64,000 nt of DNA, taken from Dyella_D sp052115385 (GTDB lineage: Bacteria > Pseudomonadota > Gammaproteobacteria > Xanthomonadales > Rhodanobacteraceae). Positions 26,373 to 36,193 of the stretch are shown here, piece by piece; positions within the stretch are counted from its first letter, which is position 1, and every line of letters begins with the position of its first letter. Location of the stretch: contig NZ_JBFRGP010000001.1 of the NCBI RefSeq assembly GCF_052115385.1, forward strand, positions 620,001-684,000, in the 5' to 3' direction. Under the pieces are notes generated by a model that saw only the letters and a program-made list of their open reading frames with translations, was not told the origin of the DNA and did not search any database. The position numbers and the translations under genes are program-made.

Positions 26373-28069
26373 ATGACCCCCCTGATTTTCGTCACCGGCG
26401 GTGTGGTGTCCTCGCTTGGCAAGGGCATCGCCGCGGCGTCGCTGGCTTCCATTCTGGAAGCGCGTGGCCTTTCGGTCACCATGATGAAGCTCGACCCGTA
26501 CATCAACGTCGACCCCGGCACGATGAGCCCCTTCCAGCACGGCGAGGTCTACGTCACCGACGACGGCGCCGAGACCGACCTGGACCTGGGCCACTACGAG
26601 CGCTTCGTCCACACCCGCCTGACCGGCAAGAACTCGATCACCACCGGCAAGATCTACGAGTCGGTGATCCGCAAGGAGCGCCGCGGCGACTATCTCGGCG
26701 CCACCGTGCAGGTGATCCCGCACATCACCGACGAGATCAAGCACTGCATCCACGAGGCCACCCGCGGCTTCGACGTGGCTCTGGTGGAGATCGGCGGCAC
26801 CGTCGGCGACATCGAGTCGCTGCCGTTCCTGGAGGCGATCCGCCAGCTGCGCATCGAGCACGGCCCGGAGAAGTGCCTGTTCATGCACCTGACCCTGGTG
26901 CCGTACATCAAGGCCGCCGGCGAGATCAAGACCAAGCCCACCCAGCACTCGGTGAAGGAGCTGCGCTCGATCGGCATCCAGCCGGACGTGCTGCTGTGCC
27001 GCTGCGAGCAGCACCTGCCCGACGGCGAGCGCCGCAAGATCGCGCTGTTCACCAACGTGCCGGAGCAGGCGGTGATCAGCGCTACCGACGTGGACATCAT
27101 CTACAAGCAGCCGCTGTGGCTGCACAAGCAGGGCCTGGACGAGATCGTGGTCAAGCGCTTCGGCCTCGACGCCGGCCCGGCCGACCTGTCCGCCTGGCAG
27201 CGCACCGTGGACGCGGTGGAGCATCCGAAGGACGAGGTCAACGTGGCCATCGTCGGCAAGTACGTCGAGCACAAAGATGCCTACAAGTCGCTGGGCGAAG
27301 CCCTGCGCCACGGCGGCATCAAGCAGCAGACGCGGGTCAACCTGCAGTGGGTCGATTCCGAGCAGGTGGAAGCCGAGGGTGCGGCCAAGGTGCTGGGCGG
27401 CGTCGACGCCATCCTGGTGCCGGGCGGCTTCGGCAAGCGCGGCTTCGAGGGCAAGGTGCTGGCCGCCAGGTACGCCCGCGAGCACGGCGTGCCGTACTTC
27501 GGCATCTGCTACGGCATGCACGCCGCGGTGGTGGATTTCGCCCGCCACGTGGCCGGCCTGGCCGCCGCCGATTCCAGCGAGAACGACCGCAATACGCCGG
27601 ACCCGGTGATCGCGCTGATCACCGAGTGGACCACCGCCGCCGGCGAGACCGAGACGCGCACCGAGCGCTCGGACCTGGGCGGCACCATGCGCCTGGGCGC
27701 GCAGGAGTGCCGCCTCAAGGCCGGCACCCTGGCGCGCGAGCTGTACGGCCAGGAAGTGGTGCGCGAGCGCCATCGCCACCGCTACGAGTTCAACAACCGC
27801 TATCGCCAGTCGTTCGAGGACTTGGGCATGGTGATCTCCGGCAAGTCGATGGACGACCTGCTGGTGGAGATCGTCGAGCTGCCGCAGCAGCAGCACCCGT
27901 GGTTCCTCGGCTGCCAGGCGCATCCGGAATTCACCTCCACCCCGCGCGACGGCCATCCGCTGTTCATCGGCTTCGTGCGTTCGGCGCGCGAATACAAGAC
28001 GGTGCGCGAAGGCGAGCGCCTGGCCGCACCGGCGCAGGCGACCACCCCGGGCACCAGGGAGAACGTCGC

Positions 28070-28073
<4 letters not shown>
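26373..28073 (+). CDS. pyrG: CTP synthase PyrG
   Basis: Makes CTP from UTP, ATP and glutamine in the cytoplasm. 566 residues, about 20 longer than E. coli because of a C-terminal tail. The synthase domain starts MTPLIFVTGGVVSSLGKGIA, with MKLDPYINVDPGTMSPFQHG and VEIGGTVGDIESLPF. The glutaminase domain has the nucleophile in YFGICYGMHAAV (Tyr where many families have Leu) and His/Glu in CQAHPEFTSTP. The long upstream in-frame reading is antisense to the aminopeptidase gene and was discarded. It overlaps kdsA by ATGA. Confidence 0.97.
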
Positions 28074-28903
<830 letters not shown>

Positions 28904-28930
28904 ACACCAAGGTACATCGCCCCACCGCTC

Positions 28931-29000
28931 CGTCATTCCAGCGCAAGCTGGAATCCAGCGCCTTCAAGGCACTGGACCCCAGCGTCCGCCGGGGTGACGA
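28931..29000. repeat. GTCATTCC-type dispersed palindromic element between kdsA and eno
   Basis: Begins GTCATTCCAGC GCAA GCTGGAAT (hairpin) and ends with CGCCGGGGTGACG, with a second pairing between CCAGCGCC and GGCACTGG. This two-ended structure and its GTCATTCC/GGTGAC termini match a common intergenic repeat type of Xanthomonadales (from general knowledge) and resemble the repeat at 13821. A run of T follows at 29017-29022. Confidence 0.6.
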
Positions 29001-29056
29001 AGATACGGTTACCGTTTTTTAGCTCGCCCTCTTCGCCCCCTCTGGACAGGAACTGC

Positions 29057-30370
29057 ATGAGCACCGACATCACCCGCATCCACGCCCGCGAAATCCTCGA
29101 CTCCCGCGGCAACCCCACGCTCGAAGCGGAAGTGACCCTGGCCGGCGGCGGCTTCGGTCGCGCGGCGGTGCCCAGCGGCGCGTCCACCGGTACCCGCGAA
29201 GCGGTGGAGCTGCGTGACGGCGACAAGTCGCGTTACCTGGGCAAGGGCGTGAAACAGGCGGTGGGCAACGTCAACGGCGCGATCGCCGGTGCGCTCAAGG
29301 GTTTCGACGCGGCCGACCAGGGCGGCCTGGACGCGAAGCTGATCGCGCTGGACGGCACCCCGAACAAGGGCAAGCTCGGCGCCAACGCCATCCTCGGCGT
29401 GTCGATGGCTGCCGCCCACGCGGTGGCCGCGCAGCAGGGCCGCCCGCTGTGGCAGTACCTGGCCAGCATCAACGGCACCACCGGCAAGCCCGGCGCGCTG
29501 CCGGTGCCGATGATGAACATCATCAACGGCGGCGCGCATGCCGATAACAACGTCGACGTGCAGGAGTTCATGGTGCTGCCGGTCGGCCTGCCCAGCTTCG
29601 CCGAGGCGCTGCGCGCCGGCACCGAGATCTTCCACGCGCTGAAGAGCGTGCTGAAGGGCAAGGGCCTGAACACCGCGGTGGGCGACGAGGGCGGCTTCGC
29701 GCCGAACCTGCGTTCGAACATCGAGGCGCTGGACACCATCCTCGAAGCCGTCAACACCACCGGCTACAAGATCGGTAGCGACATCCTGCTGGGCCTGGAC
29801 GTGGCCAGCTCCGAGTTCTTCAAGAACGGCAAGTACGACCTGGAAGGCGAGGGCAAGCTCTACACGCCCGCGCAGTTCGTCGACCTGCTGGCGAGCTGGG
29901 CGAAGCAGTACCCGATCGTCACCATCGAAGACGGCATGGCCGAAGGCGACTGGGACGGCTGGAAGCTGCTCACCGACACCATCGGCAAGCAGGTGCAGCT
30001 GGTCGGCGACGACCTGTTCGTGACCAACCCGGCGATCTTCCGCGAAGGCATCGACAAGCACATCGCCAACGCGATCCTGATCAAGGTGAACCAGATCGGC
30101 ACGCTGTCGGAGACGCTCGAAGCGATCGCCATGGCCGACGCCGCCAAGTACGCCGCGATCGTGTCGCACCGTTCGGGCGAGACCGAGGACACCACCATTT
30201 CCGATATCGCCGTGGCCACTACCGCGACCCAGATCAAGACCGGTTCGCTGTGCCGCACCGACCGCGTGGCCAAGTACAACCAGCTGCTGCGCATCGAGGA
30301 ACAGCTCGGCGCCGCCGCGCGCTACGCCGGCCGCGACGCCTTCCCGAGCCTGGCTCAGCTGCCGGGCTGA
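29057..30370 (+). CDS. eno: Enolase
   Basis: Glycolytic 2-phosphoglycerate dehydratase; also an RNA degradosome component in many proteobacteria. 437 residues. Motifs: AREILDSRGNPTLEAEV, GAKGATE-type loop replaced as PSGASTGTREAVELRDGD, EFMVLPVG, VTIEDGMAEGDWDGWKLL, LVGDDLFVTNP, KVNQIGTLSE, and the signature SHRSGETEDTTISDIAVA. The ATG at 29057 is preceded by GGACAGGAA. It heads a probable eno-ftsB-ispD-ispF unit. Confidence 0.97.
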   Translation: MSTDITRIHAREILDSRGNPTLEAEVTLAGGGFGRAAVPSGASTGTREAVELRDGDKSRYLGKGVKQAVGNVNGAIAGALKGFDAADQGGLDAKLIALDGTPNKGKLGANAILGVSMAAAHAVAAQQGRPLWQYLASINGTTGKPGALPVPMMNIINGGAHADNNVDVQEFMVLPVGLPSFAEALRAGTEIFHALKSVLKGKGLNTAVGDEGGFAPNLRSNIEALDTILEAVNTTGYKIGSDILLGLDVASSEFFKNGKYDLEGEGKLYTPAQFVDLLASWAKQYPIVTIEDGMAEGDWDGWKLLTDTIGKQVQLVGDDLFVTNPAIFREGIDKHIANAILIKVNQIGTLSETLEAIAMADAAKYAAIVSHRSGETEDTTISDIAVATTATQIKTGSLCRTDRVAKYNQLLRIEEQLGAAARYAGRDAFPSLAQLPG

Positions 30371-30388
30371 TCGGGCAGACCCGCCTCG

Positions 30389-30718
30389 ATGCTGCGCTGG
30401 ATCGCCCTCATCCTGCTGCTCGTGCTGATCGGTCTGCAGGTGAAACTGTGGACCGGCAACGGCGGTGTGCACGAGGTGGAAACCCTGCGCGGCGCGGTGA
30501 AGAAGCAGACCGAGGACAACCAGCGCCTGCTCCAGCGCAACCAGGCGCTGGGCGCGGACGTGGACGACCTCAAGCACGGCGAACAGGCGGTGGAAGCGCG
30601 TGCGCGCGGCGAGCTGGGCCTGATCAAGCCGGGCGAGACCTTCTACCAGGTGGTCGAGCAGCCGGGGGCCGCCGCCAGCGTGGCGCCCGCGCCCGCCGCC
30701 AGCAGCGGCGGACACTGA
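30389..30718 (+). CDS. ftsB: Cell-division protein FtsB
   Basis: Bitopic inner-membrane division protein, partner of FtsL and FtsQ. 109 residues: short cytoplasmic start, one TM (WIALILLLVLIGLQVKLW, residues 4-21), a periplasmic coiled coil (EVETLRGAVKKQTEDNQRLL...), then the conserved RARGELGLIKPGETFYQVV. An Ala/Pro-rich tail is extra. Position between eno and ispD is the standard gammaproteobacterial arrangement. Confidence 0.93.
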   Translation: MLRWIALILLLVLIGLQVKLWTGNGGVHEVETLRGAVKKQTEDNQRLLQRNQALGADVDDLKHGEQAVEARARGELGLIKPGETFYQVVEQPGAAASVAPAPAASSGGH

Positions 30719-30719
30719 G

Positions 30720-31409
30720 ATGGCTCCCTTGTGGTGCGTGGTGCCGGCCGCCGGGCGCGGCGCCCGGGTCGGTGGCGATACGCCCAAGCAATACCTGCCG
30801 CTGGCCGGCCGGCCGCTGATCGAACACACCCTGGTGCGCCTGGCCACCCATCCGCGCATTGCCGGCGTGATGGTGGTGCTGGGCGCGGGCGACGACCGCT
30901 GGCCCGGCGTGGAACGCATCGGCGGCAAGCCGGTGCTGACCACCGTCGGCGGCGCGGAGCGCTGCGATTCGGTGCTGGCCGGCCTGGATGCGCTGCCCGC
31001 CGCGGTGGCGCTCGACGATTTCGTGCTGGTGCACGACGCCGCGCGGCCCTGCGTGCGTGCCGCCGACATCGCCTGCCTGATCGAACTGGCGGTGCCCGCC
31101 GGCGGCGGCCTGCTCGGCGCGCCGCTGCGCGACACGCTCAAGCGCGCCGACGCGGCCCGGCGCAGCATCGAGACCGAGCCGCGCGAGCAGCGCTGGCGCG
31201 CGTTCACCCCGCAGCTGTTCCGCCGCGGCGAACTGGCCGCAGCCTTGCGCGCGGCGGCAGCGGGCGGCTGGAAGCCCGGCGACGAGGCGATGGCGATGGA
31301 GCGCGCGGGGCATGCCCCGTTGCTCGTCGAAGGCGCCGAGGACAATATCAAGGTGACCACGGCCGCCGATTTCGCGCTGGCCGAATTTCTTCTGGACAGG
31401 ACGGCGTGA
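30720..31409 (+). CDS. ispD: 2-C-methyl-D-erythritol 4-phosphate cytidylyltransferase IspD
   Basis: MEP-pathway enzyme adding CMP to methylerythritol phosphate. 229 residues with the nucleotide-binding loop VPAAGRGARVGGDTPKQYLP, the block VHDAARPCVRAADIACLI, and the late motifs AFTPQLFRR and TTAADFALAEFLL. It begins one base after the ftsB stop and is followed by ispF after 10 bases. Confidence 0.96.
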   Translation: MAPLWCVVPAAGRGARVGGDTPKQYLPLAGRPLIEHTLVRLATHPRIAGVMVVLGAGDDRWPGVERIGGKPVLTTVGGAERCDSVLAGLDALPAAVALDDFVLVHDAARPCVRAADIACLIELAVPAGGGLLGAPLRDTLKRADAARRSIETEPREQRWRAFTPQLFRRGELAAALRAAAAGGWKPGDEAMAMERAGHAPLLVEGAEDNIKVTTAADFALAEFLLDRTA

Positions 31410-31419
31410 GGGCGCGCGC

Positions 31420-31896
31420 ATGATGCGGATCGGCCAGGGCTTCGACGTGCACGCCTTCGGCGACGGCGACCATGTGATGCTCGGCGGCGTGCGCGTGCCG
31501 CATGGCCGCGGCGTGGTGGCCCATTCCGATGGCGACGTGGTGATCCATGCGCTGTGCGACGCGATCTTCGGTGCGCTGGCGCTGGGCGATATCGGCCGCC
31601 ATTTCCCGCCGTCGCAGGAGCGCTGGCGCGGTGCCGAGAGCCGCCTGTTCCTGCGCCACGCCTACACGCTGATGCGCGAGCGCGGCTATGCGATCGGCAA
31701 TGTCGACGTCACCGTGATCTGCGAAGCGCCCAAGGTCGGCCCGCACGCGCAGGCGATGCGCGAGCGGCTGGCCGAAGACCTGCACTGCGAGATCGATCGC
31801 ATCAGCGTCAAGGCCACCACCACCGAGCAGCTGGGTTTCACCGGCCGCGGCGAGGGGATTGCCGCGCAGGCCTGCGCGCTGCTGGTGCTGGCATGA
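31420..31896 (+). CDS. ispF: 2-C-methyl-D-erythritol 2,4-cyclodiphosphate synthase IspF
   Basis: Next-but-one MEP-pathway enzyme; a trimeric zinc enzyme cyclising CDP-ME-2-phosphate. 158 residues beginning MMRIGQGFDVHAFGDGD with Zn ligands Asp9 and His11, HSDGDVVIHALCDAIFGA carrying the third, then IGNVDVTVICEAPK and KATTTEQLGFTGRGEGIAA. Adjacent to ispD as usual. Confidence 0.97.
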   Translation: MMRIGQGFDVHAFGDGDHVMLGGVRVPHGRGVVAHSDGDVVIHALCDAIFGALALGDIGRHFPPSQERWRGAESRLFLRHAYTLMRERGYAIGNVDVTVICEAPKVGPHAQAMRERLAEDLHCEIDRISVKATTTEQLGFTGRGEGIAAQACALLVLA

Positions 31897-31920
31897 GCCT
31901 GCACGCATGAGCATGCCGGC

Positions 31921-33363
31921 ATGAGCGAGACCGAGGTCCGCGGCTCCGCCAACCGGCTGCACGAGCAGCTGGAGCGCATCAACGAACTGCTGCGCCGGCA
32001 CAAGCTGGTGGAGCAGGTCGCGCATGCGCAGCACGGGCCGCACCAGGACCTGGTCGACAACCTGCTGCATCGCCAGCACCTGACCGAGCTGCAGCGGCAG
32101 CTCGACGGGCTGCATCCGGCCGACATGGCCTACATCCTCGAAGCGCTGCCGCTGACGGACCGCCTCGCCATCTGGCAGATGGTCAAGGCCGACCGCGACG
32201 GCGAGATCCTGCTGGAGGTCTCCGACGCGGTTCGCGAATCGCTGATCGCCGACATGGACCAGCGCGAGATCCTGGCCGCGGTCGAGCCGCTGGAAGCGGA
32301 CGAGCTGGCCGACCTGGTGGAAGACCTGCCCACCGAGGTGCTGCCGGAGCTGATGGCCAGCCTCGACGCGCAGCAGCGCGAGCAGCTGCAGTCGGCGCTG
32401 TCCTGGCAGGACGACCAGGTCGGCGCACTGATGGATTTCGAGATGGTCACCATCCGCGAGGACGTCAGCCTGGAAGTGGTGCTGCGCTACCTGCGCCGTT
32501 TCGACGAGCTGCCCGCGCAGACCGACAAGCTGTTCGTGGTCAATCACGACAACCTGCTCACCGGCGTGCTGCCGCTGCATTGGCTGCTGGTCAACTCGCC
32601 GGACAAGATGGTGAGCGAGGTGATGGCGCCGGACGTCAACACCTTCCACCCGGCCGACGACGCCTACGAGACGGCGCAGGCGTTCGAGCGCTACGACCTG
32701 GTCACCGCGCCGGTGGTGGACGACAACAGCCATCTGATCGGCCGCATCACCATCGACTCCATGGTCGACGTGATCCGCGAGGAAGGCGAGAGCGAGGCGC
32801 TGAACCGCGCCGGCCTGCGCGAGGAAGAAGACATCTTCGCCTCGGTGTGGAAGTCGGTGCGCAACCGCTGGACCTGGCTGGCGATCAACCTGGTCACGGC
32901 CTTCATCGCTTCGCGCGTGATCGGCCTGTTCGAGGGTTCGATCCAGAAGCTGGTGGCGCTGGCCACCTTGATGCCGATCGTGGCCGGCATCGGCGGCAAC
33001 TCCGGCAACCAGACCACCACCATGATCGTGCGCGCGCTGGCGCTGGACCAGATCACCCCGGCCAGCGCCAAGCGGCTATGGCGCAAGGAGATGGGCGTGG
33101 CGCTGGCCAATGGCCTGGTCTGGGGCGGGGTGATCGGCCTCGTTGCGTGGGCGCTGTACGGACATCTCGCGCTGGGCCTGGTGATGACGGCGGCGATGAC
33201 GCTCAACCTGCTGCTCGCGGCGTTCTGCGGCGTGGGCATTCCGATGCTGATGGCGCGCCGCGGGCGCGATCCGGCGATGGGTTCGAGCGTGTTGATTACC
33301 GCGATGACCGACAGCGGCGGTTTCTTTATTTTCCTTGGACTGGCGACGGTGTTCCTGGTCTGA
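31921..33363 (+). CDS. mgtE: Magnesium transporter MgtE
   Basis: 480 residues. The cytoplasmic N-terminal MgtE superhelix (about 50-150, with HPADMAYILEALP and LVEDLPTEVLPELMASLD) is followed by paired CBS domains (about 155-285) that sense Mg2+. A plug helix leads into five TM helices at the C terminus, including the pore block LMPIVAGIGGNSGNQTTT and the final TAMTDSGGFFIFLGLATVFL. It sits between ispF and truD, which in relatives are often closer, so mgtE may be an insertion in an ancestral operon (inference). Confidence 0.95.
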   Translation: MSETEVRGSANRLHEQLERINELLRRHKLVEQVAHAQHGPHQDLVDNLLHRQHLTELQRQLDGLHPADMAYILEALPLTDRLAIWQMVKADRDGEILLEVSDAVRESLIADMDQREILAAVEPLEADELADLVEDLPTEVLPELMASLDAQQREQLQSALSWQDDQVGALMDFEMVTIREDVSLEVVLRYLRRFDELPAQTDKLFVVNHDNLLTGVLPLHWLLVNSPDKMVSEVMAPDVNTFHPADDAYETAQAFERYDLVTAPVVDDNSHLIGRITIDSMVDVIREEGESEALNRAGLREEEDIFASVWKSVRNRWTWLAINLVTAFIASRVIGLFEGSIQKLVALATLMPIVAGIGGNSGNQTTTMIVRALALDQITPASAKRLWRKEMGVALANGLVWGGVIGLVAWALYGHLALGLVMTAAMTLNLLLAAFCGVGIPMLMARRGRDPAMGSSVLITAMTDSGGFFIFLGLATVFLV

Positions 33364-33395
33364 CGCGTTTCTTTTTTCTTTCTGGTCTTTATTAC

Positions 33396-34406
33396 ATGAG
33401 CGATCTCCCCTACGCCGTTGGCACCCCGCCGCTCAGCGCCCAGTTGCGCAGCGCCCCCGAAGATTTCCGCGTGGAGGAGATCCTCGGCTATGAAGCCGAC
33501 GGCGAAGGCGAGCACGCGCTGCTGCTGGTGGAGAAGCGCGGCGCCACCACCGATTGGGTGGCGCGCGAACTGGCGAACTACGCCGGCGTGCCGCAGGTGG
33601 CGGTCGGCTATGCGGGCCTGAAGGATCGCCACGCGGTGACGCGGCAAACCTTTTCGGTGCAGCTCGCCGGCAAGCCGGACCCGGACTGGTCGGCGTTTCC
33701 GCATGCGGACGTGCAGGTGCTGTCGGCCGCGCGGCACAAGCGCAAGCTCAAGCGTGGCGCACTGCGCGGCAACCGCTTCGTGCTGGTGCTGCGGCAGGTG
33801 CAGGGCGATCGCGCACGCGCCGAGGAAGTGCTGGAGCGCATCGCCGCGCGCGGCGTGCCGAACTATTTCGGCGAGCAGCGCTTCGGCCGCGGTGGCGGCA
33901 ATGTCGAGCAGGCGCGTGCGATGTTCGCTGGGCGCCGGGTGGATCGCGACAAGCGCCAGTTCCTGCTGTCGGCGGCGCGCTCGCACGTGTTCAACGAAGT
34001 GCTGGCCGCGCGCGTGGAGCGCGATGCCTGGGACCAGCCGCTGGAAGGCGAGCTGTGGTCGCTGGCCGGCAGCCGCTCGTGGTTCGGGCCCGAGCCGTTC
34101 GACGCCGTGCTGGCGGAACGGCTGGGGCGTGGCGATATCCATCCGTCCGGGCCGCTGTGGGGACAGGGCGAGACACCGGCCGGGGCGGAAGTTGCGCAGC
34201 TTGAAACTGAGATTGCCGCCGCGAACGCCGACCTGGTGGCCGGGCTGGTAGCGGCGCGGATGGATCAGGAGCGCCGGCCGCTGCGGCTGATTCCGGATCA
34301 ATTGCGCTGGCAGTGGCTGGAGGGCGATGCGCTGGAGCTTGCGTTTGCCTTGCCCGCGGGCGCCTATGCCACCGTGGTGGTGCGCGAACTCGCCGTCACG
34401 GCGTAG
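33396..34406 (+). CDS. truD: tRNA pseudouridine(13) synthase TruD
   Basis: Modifies U13 of tRNA-Glu. 336 residues. The catalytic Asp is in VAVGYAGLKDRHAVTRQ (Asp77); other family blocks are GVPNYFGEQRFGRGGGNV and RSHVFNEVLAARVERDAW. The ATG at 33396 is preceded by a pyrimidine-rich stretch without a recognisable ribosome site, so initiation may be weak or coupled to mgtE 32 bases upstream. Confidence 0.96.
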   Translation: MSDLPYAVGTPPLSAQLRSAPEDFRVEEILGYEADGEGEHALLLVEKRGATTDWVARELANYAGVPQVAVGYAGLKDRHAVTRQTFSVQLAGKPDPDWSAFPHADVQVLSAARHKRKLKRGALRGNRFVLVLRQVQGDRARAEEVLERIAARGVPNYFGEQRFGRGGGNVEQARAMFAGRRVDRDKRQFLLSAARSHVFNEVLAARVERDAWDQPLEGELWSLAGSRSWFGPEPFDAVLAERLGRGDIHPSGPLWGQGETPAGAEVAQLETEIAAANADLVAGLVAARMDQERRPLRLIPDQLRWQWLEGDALELAFALPAGAYATVVVRELAVTA

Positions 34407-34410
34407 GTTG

Positions 34411-34449
34411 CGCAGGTTGGGGTGAGCCGCAGGCGAACCCCAACCTGCG
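34411..34449. terminator. GGTTGGGGT-family inverted repeat between truD and smr
   Basis: Perfect 13-base arms (CGCAGGTTGGGGT / ACCCCAACCTGCG) around 13 bases, immediately after the truD stop and before the convergent smr stop. Same core sequence as the element at 21645, so it is a dispersed repeat used as a two-way terminator. Confidence 0.65.
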
Positions 34450-34463
34450 TCGGATGCGCGGAT

Positions 34464-35018
34464 TCAGTCCTTCAGCAATACGACCACGGCACCCGTGCCA
34501 CCCTGCATCGGCCGTGCCGACGCAAACGCGATCACGTCGTCGCGCCGGCGCAACAGGCGGTCGGTCAGCACTTTCAGCACCGGCCCGGCGCTTTTCGAGC
34601 GCAAACCCTTGCCATGCACGATGCGTACGCAGCGAAAGCCGCGCCCATGTGCTTCGGCGAGGAAATCGGCGATGGTTGCGGTCGCTGCCGCGGCATTCAT
34701 CTGGTGCAGGTCGATCTCGTCGAGCACGCTGAACTGGCCGCGCTTGAGCTGCCTGAGCAGCTTCGGCGGATAGCCGTCGCGCAGGTAGCTGAGCTCTTCT
34801 CCGACTTCCATGAGACCGGGATCGAAGGACATGTCGAGCAGCTCGCCCGGCACGGCGGCCTCGTCCGCCTCCAGCATGTGCGCGCGCGGCTCCGGCTTGG
34901 GTGCGGCGGGCGCCGGCTCGGCGGGGTCGAGACGGCGGACCTCGCCGATGGCGTCGCGGAACAGGCGCGCATCGTCATCGTTCACGCTGGCGGGAGGGCG
35001 GCGCTTCATATCGGTCAT
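34464..35018 (-). CDS. Smr/MutS2-type endonuclease domain protein
   Basis: 184 residues. The N-terminal half is Pro/Ala-rich and variable; residues 100-184 form a Smr domain with DEIDLHQMNAAAATATI, RIVHGKGLRSKSAGPVLK and GGTGAVVVLL, as in the stand-alone YfcN/SmrA-type proteins. Known family members nick DNA or cleave mRNA on stalled ribosomes; the role of this one is not determined. Convergent with truD. Confidence 0.9.
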   Translation of the reverse strand: MTDMKRRPPASVNDDDARLFRDAIGEVRRLDPAEPAPAAPKPEPRAHMLEADEAAVPGELLDMSFDPGLMEVGEELSYLRDGYPPKLLRQLKRGQFSVLDEIDLHQMNAAAATATIADFLAEAHGRGFRCVRIVHGKGLRSKSAGPVLKVLTDRLLRRRDDVIAFASARPMQGGTGAVVVLLKD

Positions 35019-35043
35019 CGTAGACCACCACGACCACGCGCAC

Positions 35044-35170
35044 TAAAGCCCCTCTCCCACCGGCGACCCGAAGGTAGTCCCCGTGGGAGAGAGGGGTTGG
35101 GGTGAGGGTACGGGCGGAGTGGTGCGTTGCACTCCGACCGTACCCTCATCCGGCTGCCGCCACCTTCCTC
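35044..35170 (+). repeat. Dispersed palindromic repeat, copy B
   Basis: Matches the reverse complement of 22312-22432: TAAAGCCCCTCTCCC, TTGGGGTGAGGGTACGG, a CGGAGTG/CACTCCG hairpin and ATCCGGCTGCCGCCACCTTC occur in the same order. Here the central hairpin (35106-35145) is nearly perfect (15 of 16 pairs), and about 20 extra bases sit inside the first stem-loop. Confidence 0.8.
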
Positions 35171-35189
35171 GCTCCTCCACGCGAAGAGG

Positions 35190-35244
35190 GCACAGGGATG
35201 TGCCCGGCTTTGATGAGCGAGGAGAGCCGCGCACATCCCTGTGC
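35190..35244. repeat. 14-bp inverted repeat upstream of surE
   Basis: GCACAGGGATGTGC and GCACATCCCTGTGC pair perfectly across a 27-base loop. It lies between copy B of the dispersed repeat and surE. Together with copy B it fills the 381-base gap 35019-35399; no gene is seen there. Confidence 0.6.
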
Positions 35245-35399
35245 GCTCCCCGCGTGCTCCCGGCGGGAGAAGGATTCCTCCAGGAGAGGTCGCGAGCGTG
35301 CATCTGGCGATGAAACCCCCGGCCCGCTCGGGTAGACTTCGGTGTATCGCTGGCGTGCCGGGGAACGCGCCGGCTCCTGGGTTTTTCGAACGGATGATG

Positions 35400-36191
35400 A
35401 TGCGAGTTCTCGTAAGCAACGACGACGGCGTGGATGCTCCCGGCATCCGCGTGCTGGCCGAGCGCCTCGGTGCGGTGGGCCAGGTCACCGTGGTGGCTCC
35501 CGACCGGGACCGCTCCGGCGCCAGCAATTCACTCACCCTGGACGCGCCGATCCGCGTGCTGCGGATGGACAACGGCTATTACCGCGTGGCGGGCACGCCG
35601 ACCGACTGCGTGCACCTGGCGCTGGCCGGCCTGCTCGATTACGAGCCGGACATCGTGGTGTCGGGCATCAACAACTCGGCCAACCTCGGCGACGACGTGA
35701 TCTATTCCGGCACGGTCTCCGCCGCGATGGAGGGCCGCTTCCTCGGCCTGCCCGCGATCGCCGTGTCGCTGGTCAGCAAGGACCACCACGGCGAGCACTA
35801 CGATTCCGCCGCGCGCGCCGTGCTGATGCTGATGGAACGCCTGCTGGTCGATCCGCTGCCGGCCGACACCATTCTCAACGTCAACGTGCCGGACCGGCCG
35901 TGGGCAGAGATCCACGGCTTCGAGGTTACCCGGCTGGGCAAGCGGCACCGTTCCGCGCCGTGCATCAAGCAGACCGACCCGCGCGGCAAGCCGATCTGGT
36001 GGATCGGCCCGGCCGGCGACGTGGACGATGCCGGTCCCGGCACCGACTTCGACGCGGTGCGCCGCGGTTATGTCTCGGTCACGCCGATCCACGTCGACCT
36101 CACGCGCTTCCAGGCGCTGGAAAAGGTCAGCAGCTGGATGAACGCGCTGAGCGACTGCATGGACGCACCCACCGGAGCGAAGGTGGCGTGA
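35400..36191 (+). CDS. surE: 5'/3'-nucleotidase SurE
   Basis: Survival-protein E, a metal-dependent nucleoside monophosphate phosphatase. 263 residues from MRVLVSNDDGVDAPGI with the Asp8-Asp9 metal site; GASNSLTLDAPIRV, VVSGINNSANLGDDVIYSGTV and the terminal RRGYVSVTPIHVDLT are family blocks. Three ATG codons stand in a row (35394, 35397, 35400); the third gives the usual N terminus. It is followed by pcm after 2 bases, the classic stress-survival pair. Confidence 0.95.
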   Translation: MRVLVSNDDGVDAPGIRVLAERLGAVGQVTVVAPDRDRSGASNSLTLDAPIRVLRMDNGYYRVAGTPTDCVHLALAGLLDYEPDIVVSGINNSANLGDDVIYSGTVSAAMEGRFLGLPAIAVSLVSKDHHGEHYDSAARAVLMLMERLLVDPLPADTILNVNVPDRPWAEIHGFEVTRLGKRHRSAPCIKQTDPRGKPIWWIGPAGDVDDAGPGTDFDAVRRGYVSVTPIHVDLTRFQALEKVSSWMNALSDCMDAPTGAKVA

Positions 36192-36193
36192 CC

